Of a stretch of DNA of 64,000 nt, positions 50,569 through 59,028 are shown one piece after another (the first letter of the stretch is position 1; each line of letters starts with the position of its first letter). The notes under the pieces are model-generated. The model saw nothing but the letters and a program-made list of their open reading frames with translations. It was not told the DNA's origin and ran no database searches. The stretch comes from Flexistipes sinusarabici DSM 4947 (lineage in GTDB: Bacteria; Chrysiogenota; Deferribacteres; Deferribacterales; Flexistipitaceae). The stretch is from assembly GCF_000218625.1 (NCBI RefSeq), contig NC_015672.1, positions 1,959,451 to 2,023,450 of the forward strand. Direction: 5' to 3'. The translations under genes and the position numbers were made by a program.

Positions 50569-50618
50569 TATTTAGAGGTATTTAGAGGTAGTTAGAGGTA
50601 GTTAGAGGTAATTGTAGG
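50569..50618 (+). repeat. 10-bp tandem repeat (TATTTAGAGG/TAGTTAGAGG)
   Basis: Five near-identical decamers follow one another right after dddL: TATTTAGAGG twice, TAGTTAGAGG twice, and TAATTGTAGG. This is the cleanest tandem form of the GTAGTTGAGGT word family found at 47225 and 60640. Confidence 0.85.
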
Positions 50619-50629
50619 TTGTAGAAGTA

Positions 50630-50792
50630 AGCTTTGAATAATTCTGGAAGCAGGGCTTTAGCCCTGCAGGTTTACGGAACTATGCTTAAAAACAAAATGT
50701 ACCCCCTCTGCATCTCCCCCTAATCCAGGGGGAGAAGAAAGTCCCTTCCCCTATCTTAGGGGAAGGATAGGATGGGGTACTTATTCAAAGCT
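50630..50792. repeat. Inverted-repeat element (163 bp) with REP-like inside
   Basis: AGCTTTGAATAA (50630-50641) and its perfect complement (50781-50792) frame the hairpin CAGGGCTTTAGCCCTG (near 50651) and a CTCCCCCTAATCCAGGGGGA block (near 50713). It belongs to the same family as 33012-33302 and 41216-41383. The rest up to 50864 has no gene. Confidence 0.8.
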
Positions 50793-50864
50793 CCCGAGGT
50801 TGTAGAGGTTGTAAAAGCCGTAGATTCTGCTAAGATTTTGAACAAATATTCTTTTTGCCTTCAG

Positions 50865-51758
50865 TTATCTATCCTCTGTCCTCTGCCTCCTTTGTATCGA
50901 CAGCACACACAAACCGGCAAAAATAAAAAATACACCCAGAAAACTTAAAAATGAAGGGGATTCATGCAGGACTAGAATACCGAGTAAAGTTGCAGTAAGC
51001 GGTTCAGCCAGTGACAGTGTCGCAGTTTCTGAAACTTTTATCAGTTTTAATCCTCTTGCAAAAAAGAAATATGACACACCGGTTGCAATTACACCCAAAT
51101 GTATAATGATAATAATTCCCTTTGGATTGAGAAGAGGAGCAACATCATAAATAAATAAAAACGGCGTTAGAAGCAAAGCTCCGCCCAGAAACAACACCGC
51201 CATAACCGCATTTACATCATTTGTTTCCAGAAGCTTTTTACTTACCATGGTATAGGAGGCGTAAAAAAAACCCGCTCCAATGCTAAGTATAATGCCGAAC
51301 ACATTATAATTAAGTCCGCTTCCCCTCGATCCATAAGTCGTCAATACCAGACCAAATATACCGATAAGTGTGGATATCATCCATTTTTTGCTGAGTTTTT
51401 CATTATAAAAGAGAAAAGCAAGGATACCCGCCGAGATGGGACCGCTGCCGATACCCACCATAGTCCCGATGGCAACTCCGGCATAACGCACACCGTAAAA
51501 AAAAGTAAGCTGGTAGGCAGCAACAGATAAAATACCGAATGATGTTATCAGAAAAGGCCATTTCTCAGTCTTAGAGAAACCTCCTTTGTAATATGCATAG
51601 AGAAAAAGAACAATTCCTCCCAGCAAAATCCTGAGTGCCCCGATAACAGACGAACTCACTTCAGCAGGTGCAAGCCCCTGAGAAGTACCTGTTGTACCCC
51701 AAAGCACAGCGGCAAGCATGACAAGAGCAAAACCTTTTGTTCTTTCAGCAGAGTTCAT
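50865..51758 (-). CDS. EamA/DMT-superfamily transporter
   Basis: The 297-residue protein has ten membrane helices in two EamA repeats (FALVMLAAVLWGTTGTSQGLAP and NYNVFGIILSIGAGFFYASYTMVSKKLL). The C-terminal repeat ends with the typical SLAEPLTATLLGILVLHESPSFLSFLGVFFIFAGL. It exports or imports small metabolites or drugs; the substrate cannot be read. It is convergent with acuI-dddL, and no co-regulation is evident. Confidence 0.9.
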   Translation of the reverse strand: MNSAERTKGFALVMLAAVLWGTTGTSQGLAPAEVSSSVIGALRILLGGIVLFLYAYYKGGFSKTEKWPFLITSFGILSVAAYQLTFFYGVRYAGVAIGTMVGIGSGPISAGILAFLFYNEKLSKKWMISTLIGIFGLVLTTYGSRGSGLNYNVFGIILSIGAGFFYASYTMVSKKLLETNDVNAVMAVLFLGGALLLTPFLFIYDVAPLLNPKGIIIIIHLGVIATGVSYFFFARGLKLIKVSETATLSLAEPLTATLLGILVLHESPSFLSFLGVFFIFAGLCVLSIQRRQRTEDR

Positions 51759-51840
51759 TAGGAATAATCACCGGGAAAAATCAGGTAAGTCACAAATACT
51801 CCTTAAAAAGCTTTCAGAAAGGAAAAAAATGAAATTTTAA

Positions 51841-51912
51841 TAGGCGCGGGCGGGATCGAACCGCCGACCCTTGCCACGTCAAGGCAATGCTCTCCCACTG
51901 AGCTACGCGCCT
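51841..51912 (-). tRNA. tRNA-Val (GAC)
   Basis: The minus strand folds with acceptor AGGCGCG/CGCGCCT, D arm GCTC..GAGC, anticodon stem GCCTT-GACGT-type loop TTGACGT (anticodon GAC, codon GUC), and T arm GGCGG-TTCGATC-CCGCC. No CCA is encoded. Confidence 0.95.
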
Positions 51913-52231
51913 TCTTAAATAACAGATATACAAAAAACTTTCCCTTTTTGCAATAAAAAACTTACCCTGGCATTATCAATAAATTTACACGTAAATAAAT
52001 ATTTGAGTAGTGTATTTGTTGAGTGGTGTATTGGGATATTGGTATTAAGCGTTAAGTTTTTAATACCATAATCAAATTTAGTTATTTCACCGGATAGGTT
52101 TTTCCCAATGAATAACCATGAATAACAAAAAATTACAACGAATAACTACTTACTTCCACCTGTAATAACGTTGAACGCCGAACATTGATCTCAACCATAA
52201 CTTATGGCATTTTACTCCGGTGGAAATCGAA
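51913..52231. other. Upstream region of tRNA-Val and repeat block
   Basis: The minus-strand promoter TTGCAA (51953-51948), 17 bp, TATATC (51930-51925) lies 13 bp before the tRNA. 52003-52060 has AGTGTATTTGTTGAGTGGTG- and TATTGGGATATTGGTATT-like words. 52109-52165 repeats GAATAACCATGAATAACAAA, shared with 17573-17600. No gene is seen. Confidence 0.6.
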
Positions 52232-52666
52232 TCAATCCAAATTCTTTTTGTAAATTTTAATGGCAGCGTATATAAAAAAGAACGTAATGATCCCTGCAAA
52301 GAGAGCCATAATATGTGTCCCCACAAAAAACGGCCAGAAAAACGCTTTCAGATTCACCCAAAAATCCATATATGATAAGTTATGCCAGTCGATTGAAAGA
52401 TCGGTTTCACTTTGGAGAAAAAATTTGCCTACCTTGTAACAAAATCCATAAATAATTACCAGTGTGAGCGGATTATTAATATATGCTCCTAAAATCAGCG
52501 GGTAAAGGGGAAGACGGAAAATATAAGACGCCCCCACAGCCATAACGGTGTGCAATCCTATATAGGGAGACACACCGATCATTACCCCTATTGCCGAAGA
52601 AAGGGAAATAACAAAAGGGGGCCTGTCTAAGCTTACAATCAGTAAAAGCTTATCTTTGAATTTTAT
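52232..52666 (-). CDS. DUF2062-family membrane protein, probably starting at an unusual codon
   Basis: The usual first ATG is at 52582, but the same frame extends upstream with family-like sequence KFKDKLLLIVSLDRPPFVISLSSAIGVMIGVSPYIGLHT. DUF2062 proteins normally have this region before the GVFIGFSP-like helix. The only reasonable ribosome site upstream, GGAG, is 7 nt from an ATA codon at 52666; no ATG, GTG or TTG is in frame there. With that start it has 144 residues and three or four membrane helices. Family function is unknown. It follows lon by 22 bp. Confidence 0.75.
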   Translation of the reverse strand: MKFKDKLLLIVSLDRPPFVISLSSAIGVMIGVSPYIGLHTVMAVGASYIFRLPLYPLILGAYINNPLTLVIIYGFCYKVGKFFLQSETDLSIDWHNLSYMDFWVNLKAFFWPFFVGTHIMALFAGIITFFFIYAAIKIYKKNLD

Positions 52667-52688
52667 AGAATTACTCCGTCAGTATCAC

Positions 52689-55043
52689 TTAAAAAGTATG
52701 TTGCAGAACTTCATCAAATTTTTCCACAGCAACTATTTCCAGGCTGTTTTTAACATTTGCCGGCACGTTCACAAGATCCTTTTTATTCTTTTTCGGGATA
52801 ATTACCTTAGCCACACCTATTCTTTTTGCAGCAAGAAGTTTCTCTTTCAGTCCGCCTATGGGGAGCACTTTGCCCGAAATAGTGATTTCACCGGTCATTG
52901 CAACATCTTTACGCACCTTTTTACCTGTAAATATGGAAAAAATTGCTGTAGCCATTGTTATTCCTGCAGAAGGACCGTCCTTCGGAATTGCCCCGGCAGG
53001 TACGTGGATGTGTATATCATAATCGGAAAACATTTTTTCATCAATTTCATATTTTTCAGCAAGAGATTTAACGGCTGTAAAAGCGGCTTTTGCCGATTCT
53101 TTCATAATATCTCCCAGCTGACCGGTAACAACCATATTCCCTTTGCCTTTGTACTTATTGCACTCAACAAATAAAACCTCTCCGCCGTACGGAGTCCATG
53201 CAAGACCTGTGACTATACCAACTTCATTTGTTTTAAGTTCTTCCTCATCCTCAAATTTTCTGGGACCCAAAAATTTTTCAACAGTCTTAGGAGTAATTCT
53301 GAATGTTTCTTTTCCGGCACCTTCGGCAACCTTTCTGGCAATCTTCCTGCAGATTTTTCCTATGGTCCTTTCCAGATTCCTGAGACCTGACTCTCTGGTG
53401 TAGCCGTCTATAATTTCAAATATTGCTTTCCTGCTAAACTGAACTTTCTTTTCACCCAGCCCGTTTTCTTTGATTTGTCGGGGAATAAGATAGTTTTCGG
53501 CTATTTTTATTTTTTCATCCTCCGTATAACCCGGTATCCTGATAACCTCCATTCTATCCTTTAATGCAGGCGGTATGGGATCAAGATAATTGGCTGTGGT
53601 AATAAAAAATACACGGGACAAATCAAAAGGCACTCCAAGATAGTGATCCACAAAAGAACTGTTCTGTTCCGGATCAAGCACTTCCAGCAGAGCGGAGGAA
53701 GGATCGCCTCTGAAATCCATTCCCAATTTATCGATTTCATCCAGCATAAAAACAGGATTATTCATACCGGTATTTTTTATCCCCTGGATTATTTTACCGG
53801 GCATGGCACCTATGTATGTCCTTCTATGTCCTCTTATTTCAGCTTCATCACGGGTGCCGCCGAGGGACATTCTGAAAAACTCCCTGTTCATAGCTCTGGC
53901 AATTGACTTTCCCAGAGATGTTTTACCGACTCCCGGAGGACCAACAAAACATAGAATGGGGCTTTTCATCTTTTTATTAAGTTTACGGACGGCAAGGAAA
54001 TCAAGTATTCTGTCTTTTACCTCATCAAGCCCGTAGTGATCTTCATCCAGGATTTTTTTGGCATGCTTTATATTGAGGTTATCTTTGCTGGATTTGGACC
54101 AGGGAAGTTCCACCAGCCACTCCAGATAACTCCGGACAACAGTCGCTTCGGCGGAATCTGGATGCATTCGGGAAAGTCTGCCCAGCTGTTTTTCAGCTTC
54201 TTCCCTGACTTTTTTGGGCATCCTGGCCTTTCTGATTTTTTCCTGAAGCTCCTCAACCTCTTTACTGATATCATCCTCTTCACCGAGCTCTTTCTTGATT
54301 GCCCTCATCTGTTCTTTCAGAAAATATTCCCTCTGACTTTTATCGATTTCACCCTTGGCATCATTCATTATCTGCTGCTGGACTTCGAGAATTGAAATTT
54401 CTCTGTTTAAAAATTCATTAACCTTCTCCAGTCTTTTTTCAGCTTCAATCTCTTCCAGAATCACCTGAGATTCCTCAGCTTTCAAACCAAGATTAGCCGC
54501 TATAATATCGGCCAATTTGCCCGGCTCATTGATTGTTTCAATCACAGCCAACAGGTCGGGCAGAAGCGGTTTCCCAAGATTAACAGCTTTGGACAACTGT
54601 TCCTTCACATGACGTACTAAAGCTTCAGATTTTAACCCTTCTTCCGGCTCACTCTCCTCTATCAGATTGAGTTTCACCTTGTAAAAAGGGTCTTCCTGCT
54701 CATATTTGTCAATTTCAGCACGTTTTAGCCCTTGAACAAGTATCTTTACTCTGCCGTCAGGCAGTTTCAGCATACGCAAAATGAGGGCTACTGTTCCTAT
54801 ATTGTATATATCCTGAACATCAGGCTCTTCAATTTCAGCGTTTTTCTGAGAAGAAAAAAATATCATTCTCTCTCCGCTCAGTGCTTCATCCACTGCTGCA
54901 ATACTGGCATCTCTGCCGACATAAAGAGGAAGCACCATATATGGAAATACCACCATGTCTCTGACAGGCAGTAACGGAAGTATCTCAGGAATTTCTAAAT
55001 TTTCATTAACATTTTCCACTTCTTTTTCCCTCCCTGATTTCAA
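52689..55043 (-). CDS. lon: ATP-dependent protease Lon (La)
   Basis: The 784-residue protein has the LON substrate-binding N-domain (LPLLPVRDMVVFPYMVLPLYVGR), a coiled central part, an AAA+ domain (Walker A FVGPPGVGKTSLGKSIA, Walker B VFMLDEIDKLG) and the C-terminal protease with the catalytic Ser in PKDGPSAGITMA and the distal Lys in GGLKEKLLAAKR. The first codon is TTG; a GTG eight codons later (55019) with GGGAGGG upstream is also credible. It degrades misfolded and regulatory proteins. Hsp20 and galU lie upstream. Confidence 0.96.
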   Translation of the reverse strand: MKSGREKEVENVNENLEIPEILPLLPVRDMVVFPYMVLPLYVGRDASIAAVDEALSGERMIFFSSQKNAEIEEPDVQDIYNIGTVALILRMLKLPDGRVKILVQGLKRAEIDKYEQEDPFYKVKLNLIEESEPEEGLKSEALVRHVKEQLSKAVNLGKPLLPDLLAVIETINEPGKLADIIAANLGLKAEESQVILEEIEAEKRLEKVNEFLNREISILEVQQQIMNDAKGEIDKSQREYFLKEQMRAIKKELGEEDDISKEVEELQEKIRKARMPKKVREEAEKQLGRLSRMHPDSAEATVVRSYLEWLVELPWSKSSKDNLNIKHAKKILDEDHYGLDEVKDRILDFLAVRKLNKKMKSPILCFVGPPGVGKTSLGKSIARAMNREFFRMSLGGTRDEAEIRGHRRTYIGAMPGKIIQGIKNTGMNNPVFMLDEIDKLGMDFRGDPSSALLEVLDPEQNSSFVDHYLGVPFDLSRVFFITTANYLDPIPPALKDRMEVIRIPGYTEDEKIKIAENYLIPRQIKENGLGEKKVQFSRKAIFEIIDGYTRESGLRNLERTIGKICRKIARKVAEGAGKETFRITPKTVEKFLGPRKFEDEEELKTNEVGIVTGLAWTPYGGEVLFVECNKYKGKGNMVVTGQLGDIMKESAKAAFTAVKSLAEKYEIDEKMFSDYDIHIHVPAGAIPKDGPSAGITMATAIFSIFTGKKVRKDVAMTGEITISGKVLPIGGLKEKLLAAKRIGVAKVIIPKKNKKDLVNVPANVKNSLEIVAVEKFDEVLQHTF

Positions 55044-55047
55044 TTTA

Positions 55048-55452
55048 TCATTTCCTTTTTATTTTTATTATCAGTACGCCGTCTTTCAGTTTTGCAGAAA
55101 TATCACTCTCATCCACTTCATGGGGAAGTCTGACTATCCTTCTGAAAGGGGTAAACGTTCTCTCCATCCTGAAAAATGTTACCTTGCAGTCAGGTTTGTC
55201 AGCAATTTTATTCCCTTCGATAATAAGATATTCTTCATACAGTAAAACATTAAAATCATCAAGCTTAACTCCGGGAAGTTCAGCAAAAATTTCGAGATTC
55301 TCTCCCGTATCAATAATATCCATAAGGGGAATGCTGGTTTCACTGATACTCCGCTTCATTTTTTCGGAATAGTCGATTAATTTACCTATTTTATCGCTGA
55401 TAATTCCGTGCACCAAAACAATTTTGTTTGCAGGATCAAAGTCTTCCATCAT
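55048..55452 (-). CDS. Small heat-shock protein (Hsp20 family)
   Basis: The 134-residue protein has an alpha-crystallin domain (about 45-134): DTGENLEIFAELPGVKLDDFNVLLYEEYLIIEG, RMERTFTPFRRIVRLPHEVDESDISAKLKDGVLIIKI. The conserved A/GxLxxGVL motif is present as AKLKDGVL. The C-terminal IxI tail seems to be the II-KIK end itself. It holds unfolded proteins. It overlaps galU by 17 bp and is 4 bp from lon; with Lon it makes a protein-quality unit. Confidence 0.9.
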   Translation of the reverse strand: MMEDFDPANKIVLVHGIISDKIGKLIDYSEKMKRSISETSIPLMDIIDTGENLEIFAELPGVKLDDFNVLLYEEYLIIEGNKIADKPDCKVTFFRMERTFTPFRRIVRLPHEVDESDISAKLKDGVLIIKIKRK

Positions 55453-56320
55453 TCACCTTAAAACCGGCTGCTTCAAGTATTTGTTTAAAATCTTCGGAAA
55501 TATCTTCCCTTTCCAGAGCAAAGTTTACAACAGCCTCCAGATAACCGGATTTATTACCGCAGTCAAACCTTCTGCCCTCATATTCGTAACCGTATACAGA
55601 ATTTTTTGACGCCACAGCATTTATGGCGTCCGTCAGCTGGATTTCTCCCAGGGCTCCGGATTTCGTATTGCCAATTTCATCCAGAATCTCTTTGGTAAGT
55701 ATATATCTTCCGATAATAGCCATATCCGAAGGCGGATTTGTTTTAGGTTTTTCAACCATTGTCTTCAGTTTATAAAAATTATCTTTTACTTTTTTGTCTA
55801 TTTCGATAATCCCGTATTTATGGGCATCTTTCTTTTCCACTTTGCAAAGTGCAACAACAGGAGCATGGGTTTCTTCAAAATTATCTATAAGCTGCTTTGT
55901 AACAGGCGTTTTGTATCTCATAATATCATCGGGCAAGATCACGGCAAAAGGCTCATCACCAACAACATCCCGGGCACAGTAAACGGCGTGCCCCAGCCCT
56001 TTCTGTTCCTTCTGCCTTACCGATACAAATTCGCACATACTGCTAATATTCCTGACCTCTTCAAGCAGCTCTTTTTTGCCTGAGTTTTCCAAAGCCAGCT
56101 CAAGATTCGGAGATTTATCAAAATAATTTTCTATTTCGCTTTTGCCTGCACTTGTAACAAAAATTATCTGCTCAATTCCTGATTCCACAGCCTCTAAAAC
56201 AGCATAATGAATTAACGGCTTGTCAATAAGTGTAATCATCTCTTTTGCCACAGATTTGGTAGCAGGAAGCATTCTGGTCCCAAATCCCGCAACAGGCAGC
56301 ACTGCTTTTCTAACTCCCAT
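55436..56320 (-). CDS. galU: UTP-glucose-1-phosphate uridylyltransferase
   Basis: The 294-residue protein has the nucleotidyltransferase motif VRKAVLPVAGFGTRMLPATKSVAKEMITLIDKP and QKEQKGLGHAVYCARDVVGDEPFAVILPDD, then VEKPKTNPPSDMAIIGRYIL. These are GalU hallmarks. It makes UDP-glucose for envelope polysaccharides. It is upstream of hsp20 and lon, overlapping the former. GGAGG precedes the start. Confidence 0.95.
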   Translation of the reverse strand: MGVRKAVLPVAGFGTRMLPATKSVAKEMITLIDKPLIHYAVLEAVESGIEQIIFVTSAGKSEIENYFDKSPNLELALENSGKKELLEEVRNISSMCEFVSVRQKEQKGLGHAVYCARDVVGDEPFAVILPDDIMRYKTPVTKQLIDNFEETHAPVVALCKVEKKDAHKYGIIEIDKKVKDNFYKLKTMVEKPKTNPPSDMAIIGRYILTKEILDEIGNTKSGALGEIQLTDAINAVASKNSVYGYEYEGRRFDCGNKSGYLEAVVNFALEREDISEDFKQILEAAGFKVNDGRL

Positions 56321-56333
56321 AATTCCTCCTTTT

Positions 56334-56430
56334 TTGGTTCAACGTTCAATGTTCAGTGTTTAAAGTTCAAAATCTCATCCACTCAACCACTTAACACTCA
56401 CTTACACTGTCACTGTCACTCTCACTTTCA
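56334..56430. repeat. Short-word repeats up to and into the Memo gene end
   Basis: GTTCAACGTTCAATGTTCAGTG at 56337 gives way to CACTGTCACTGTCACTCTCACTTTCACTT near 56405-56432, period about 6. The stop codon of the next gene is read from the last unit (TCA at 56428-56430 gives TGA). Confidence 0.7.
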
Positions 56431-57216
56431 CTTAATTATTATCCCTGCATAACCCACAACCTGCGACGCATCACCGCTTGTCTCAGCACTCGTCGTATGC
56501 TCCACAAGTGAAGCTTTCAGATTTTCTTTCTTCTCCAGCGATTCCAAAGCAACAACGGTGGGGATAATACCGCACATCGATATATTTTTGCTCAAAACAG
56601 TATCATAAAGTCCCTTGCTGTCCAAATCAAGTATGCGGTTGATTGCATCAAAATCTTTCTCATTCGTCGTTTCAATGTCCTCGAAATGGTTAAAATCCGA
56701 GCTTACAACTATCATTGAATCTGTTTCATCGACAAGATCTTTCAGAACTTTCCCCGCATTTCTGCAGTCATCAAAACCTAAACCTTTAAATGCAATGGGA
56801 ACAATATTTAAATCATCCCTGAAATATTTTAAGATCGGAAGCTGAACTTCCAGAGAATGCTCCTTCACATGGGCAGGCTGATCGGACTCAAAGCCTTTGT
56901 CGATGAGCTTTTCCACCATATTTTCATTCACAGGTACATCACCCAGCGGGCAGCTCCATTTACCCCCGGGATACACGGCAATTCTGCCTCCGGTCCCCGT
57001 ATGATTCGGTCCCAGTAAAATTATATTTTTGGGCAGTTTAATCCTTGAAATTGTTTTAACAGCCGTAGCACCGGAAAACACATATCCTGCATGAGGTACA
57101 ATAATCATCTTTGCTTCCTGAGCCGTCTCGATGGTTTTATTCGACTCAATAAAGGATATTATCTTATTTTTGTCCGAAGGATAAAAAAGCCCGCTTACAA
57201 CTGTATCCCTGTACAT
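56428..57216 (-). CDS. amrB: Memo-family protein (AmmeMemoRadiSam system protein B)
   Basis: The 262-residue protein has the MEMO1 pattern: PHAGYVFSGATAVKT, LLGPNHTG, KEHSLEVQLPIL, VVSSDFNHFED, MCGIIPTVVALE and VGYAGI. His and Cys residues equivalent to those in human MEMO (H49, H81, C244 region) are kept. Family members resemble ring-cleaving dioxygenases; in bacteria they occur beside AMMECR1 and radical SAM proteins, but the function is open. It starts 22 bp inside the unknown gene upstream, so it is coupled to it and to mqnE. Confidence 0.88.
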   Translation of the reverse strand: MYRDTVVSGLFYPSDKNKIISFIESNKTIETAQEAKMIIVPHAGYVFSGATAVKTISRIKLPKNIILLGPNHTGTGGRIAVYPGGKWSCPLGDVPVNENMVEKLIDKGFESDQPAHVKEHSLEVQLPILKYFRDDLNIVPIAFKGLGFDDCRNAGKVLKDLVDETDSMIVVSSDFNHFEDIETTNEKDFDAINRILDLDSKGLYDTVLSKNISMCGIIPTVVALESLEKKENLKASLVEHTTSAETSGDASQVVGYAGIIIK

Positions 57217-58040
57217 AAATACCTCCCTGCTTTATGATACCAGTCTTCCGGCATCTGAGCCGAAAGGCCGAAATAGCTGTAGTCGTTTATAATCAGAAGA
57301 TTGTCAGCAGTAACATTCATTGCCCACGGATAGCAGTTTCTTGATATTTCACTTCTGTAAATTTCCTCGAATTCAAATTTCTTTAAAAAAGGCAATTTTA
57401 ATTTCAATTCATCCAAAATATGTTTATGTAACTTACCGACAGTATACAAAATATCATCTTTTACAAAAATTTCCACCCTGTAGTAATCGGAAAAGAATAC
57501 CACGTAATCCCTGCCAAAACATTTTGTCGCATTAAAATCCGTCTTGAAAGCGCTGAGATAAAGTTTTTCCAGTTTATTTTTATAGGTAAAGTAAGGCAGC
57601 CAACCGGTTATATACAATTTTGAGGGATTCATATTTTTGGTAACTTCCCCAAAATCATGAAAAACGGGAGCTTTCAGATCCGGCATGTTTTCTTTTACAG
57701 TATGCCCCGCCATCATCTGCAGATCCACATAGTTCGCATTGGAAAAAAGACTCTTATTACAAAGATTGCTGATATGTCTTCTTATAACATTTCGTTTTAA
57801 AAAACCGCTTTTAAAGGAATACACATTTTTATCTCTGCTCTTCTGCTTAGCGCCGGGAAGATTGGTTCTAAAACATCTGTTTTTATCAAAATAAAACAGC
57901 TCATCCGCCCGGATTTCAGGCAATTCACCGGTAAACATATATTCGACATTACTGCCAAAATCAGCGGCTGCCCGGGACATTTTGTACATATTGACAGATG
58001 GGTTTACAAAAACAAGGGAATTAATATCTTTTGACTGCAT
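57195..58040 (-). CDS. Protein of unknown function between mqnE and Memo genes
   Basis: I start this at the ATG at 58040 (MQSKDINSLVFVNPS); an upstream GTG or TTG at 58079 is in frame within mqnE. The 281 residues show no signal peptide or long membrane helix. Residues of note are KNRCFRTNLPGAKQKSRDKN, NANYVDLQMMAGHTVKENM, KCFGRDYVVFFSDYYRVEIF and a C-terminus rich in Tyr/Trp. I do not recognise a family. Overlaps with mqnE (20 bp) and the Memo gene (22 bp) suggest one operon. Confidence 0.65.
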   Translation of the reverse strand: MQSKDINSLVFVNPSVNMYKMSRAAADFGSNVEYMFTGELPEIRADELFYFDKNRCFRTNLPGAKQKSRDKNVYSFKSGFLKRNVIRRHISNLCNKSLFSNANYVDLQMMAGHTVKENMPDLKAPVFHDFGEVTKNMNPSKLYITGWLPYFTYKNKLEKLYLSAFKTDFNATKCFGRDYVVFFSDYYRVEIFVKDDILYTVGKLHKHILDELKLKLPFLKKFEFEEIYRSEISRNCYPWAMNVTADNLLIINDYSYFGLSAQMPEDWYHKAGRYLCTGIQL

Positions 58041-59028
58041 TATAAAACGAATCCCTTTCCACAGGATTAAAACCTGCACTTTTAATCATCGAAGTAAGAT
58101 CATTCAAGGATAATGCCCTCTCACTTTTTTTGCCTGCAGCGTAGGTTATATTTTCTTTAATTACGGTTCCGTCCAGATCGTCCGCTCCGAAATACAGAGC
58201 TATCTGAGCAAGCTTCACGCCGAGCATCACCCAGTAAGCTTTAATATGAGGGACGTTTTCAAGCACAATCCTTGAAACGGCAATGGTTTTCAAATCATCA
58301 ACACCCGTGGGTGGTTGTTTATGGGAAAGAAACGTGTTTTCAGGGTGAAACTCAAGAGGGATAAAAGCAACAAATCCTCCTGTCTTTTCCTGCAAATCTC
58401 TGATTTTTTCCAGATGCTCAATTCTGTCCCCTTTGCTCTCCAGATGACCAAAAAGCATTGTGGCATTTGTTTTTATTCCGTTATTATGTGCCGTTTCCAT
58501 AATTTCAAGCCACCTGTCTCCGCTTATCTTTTCAGGGCAAATCTGCTTTCTTACATCCGGATTGAAAATTTCCGCACCACCACCCGGCATCATCTCCAAT
58601 CCGGCTTTTTTAAGTTTCAAGAGAACTTTTTCAACACTTACTGAGGCCAGTTTGGAAAAATAGTCAATTTCGACAGCACTAAAAGCCTTAATGGTCTTTT
58701 CAGGAAAATTTCTTTTAATTTCCGAGAGCATGTTAACATAAAAATCAAGAGGTTGTGAAGGGTGCAATCCACCCACAACATGAATTTCACTGACTGATTT
58801 GCCTTTGCTGCCGATGTAATCTATTATCCCGGGGATATCCATTTCATATGAATCATCATCCCATTCACCTTTGGCAAAAGCGCAAAACCTGCAATGACTT
58901 ACACATATATCCGTATAATTTACATGCAGATTATCCACAAAAAAAACATCATCGCCCCAGAGCCGGCGTTTTATAAGCATTGCTTCATCAGCAAGCTCAA
59001 ACAGCTCTTTATCAAAAAGTGTACTCAT
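58021..59028 (-). CDS. mqnE: Aminofutalosine synthase MqnE (radical SAM)
   Basis: The 335-residue radical SAM enzyme has the cluster C42-x3-C46-x2-C49 (CVSHCRFC). MqnE-like motifs follow: VVGGLHPSQPLDFY, KAFSAVEIDYF, GLEMMPGGGAEIF, NATMLFGHLESKGDRIEHL, GGFVAFIPLEFHPENTFL. It joins chorismate-derived carboxyvinyl-oxybenzoate to SAM in futalosine menaquinone synthesis. The GGLHP and GGGAEIF motifs favour MqnE over MqnC. It overlaps the HD-GYP regulator by 4 bp. Confidence 0.93.
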   Translation of the reverse strand: MSTLFDKELFELADEAMLIKRRLWGDDVFFVDNLHVNYTDICVSHCRFCAFAKGEWDDDSYEMDIPGIIDYIGSKGKSVSEIHVVGGLHPSQPLDFYVNMLSEIKRNFPEKTIKAFSAVEIDYFSKLASVSVEKVLLKLKKAGLEMMPGGGAEIFNPDVRKQICPEKISGDRWLEIMETAHNNGIKTNATMLFGHLESKGDRIEHLEKIRDLQEKTGGFVAFIPLEFHPENTFLSHKQPPTGVDDLKTIAVSRIVLENVPHIKAYWVMLGVKLAQIALYFGADDLDGTVIKENITYAAGKKSERALSLNDLTSMIKSAGFNPVERDSFYNAVKRY

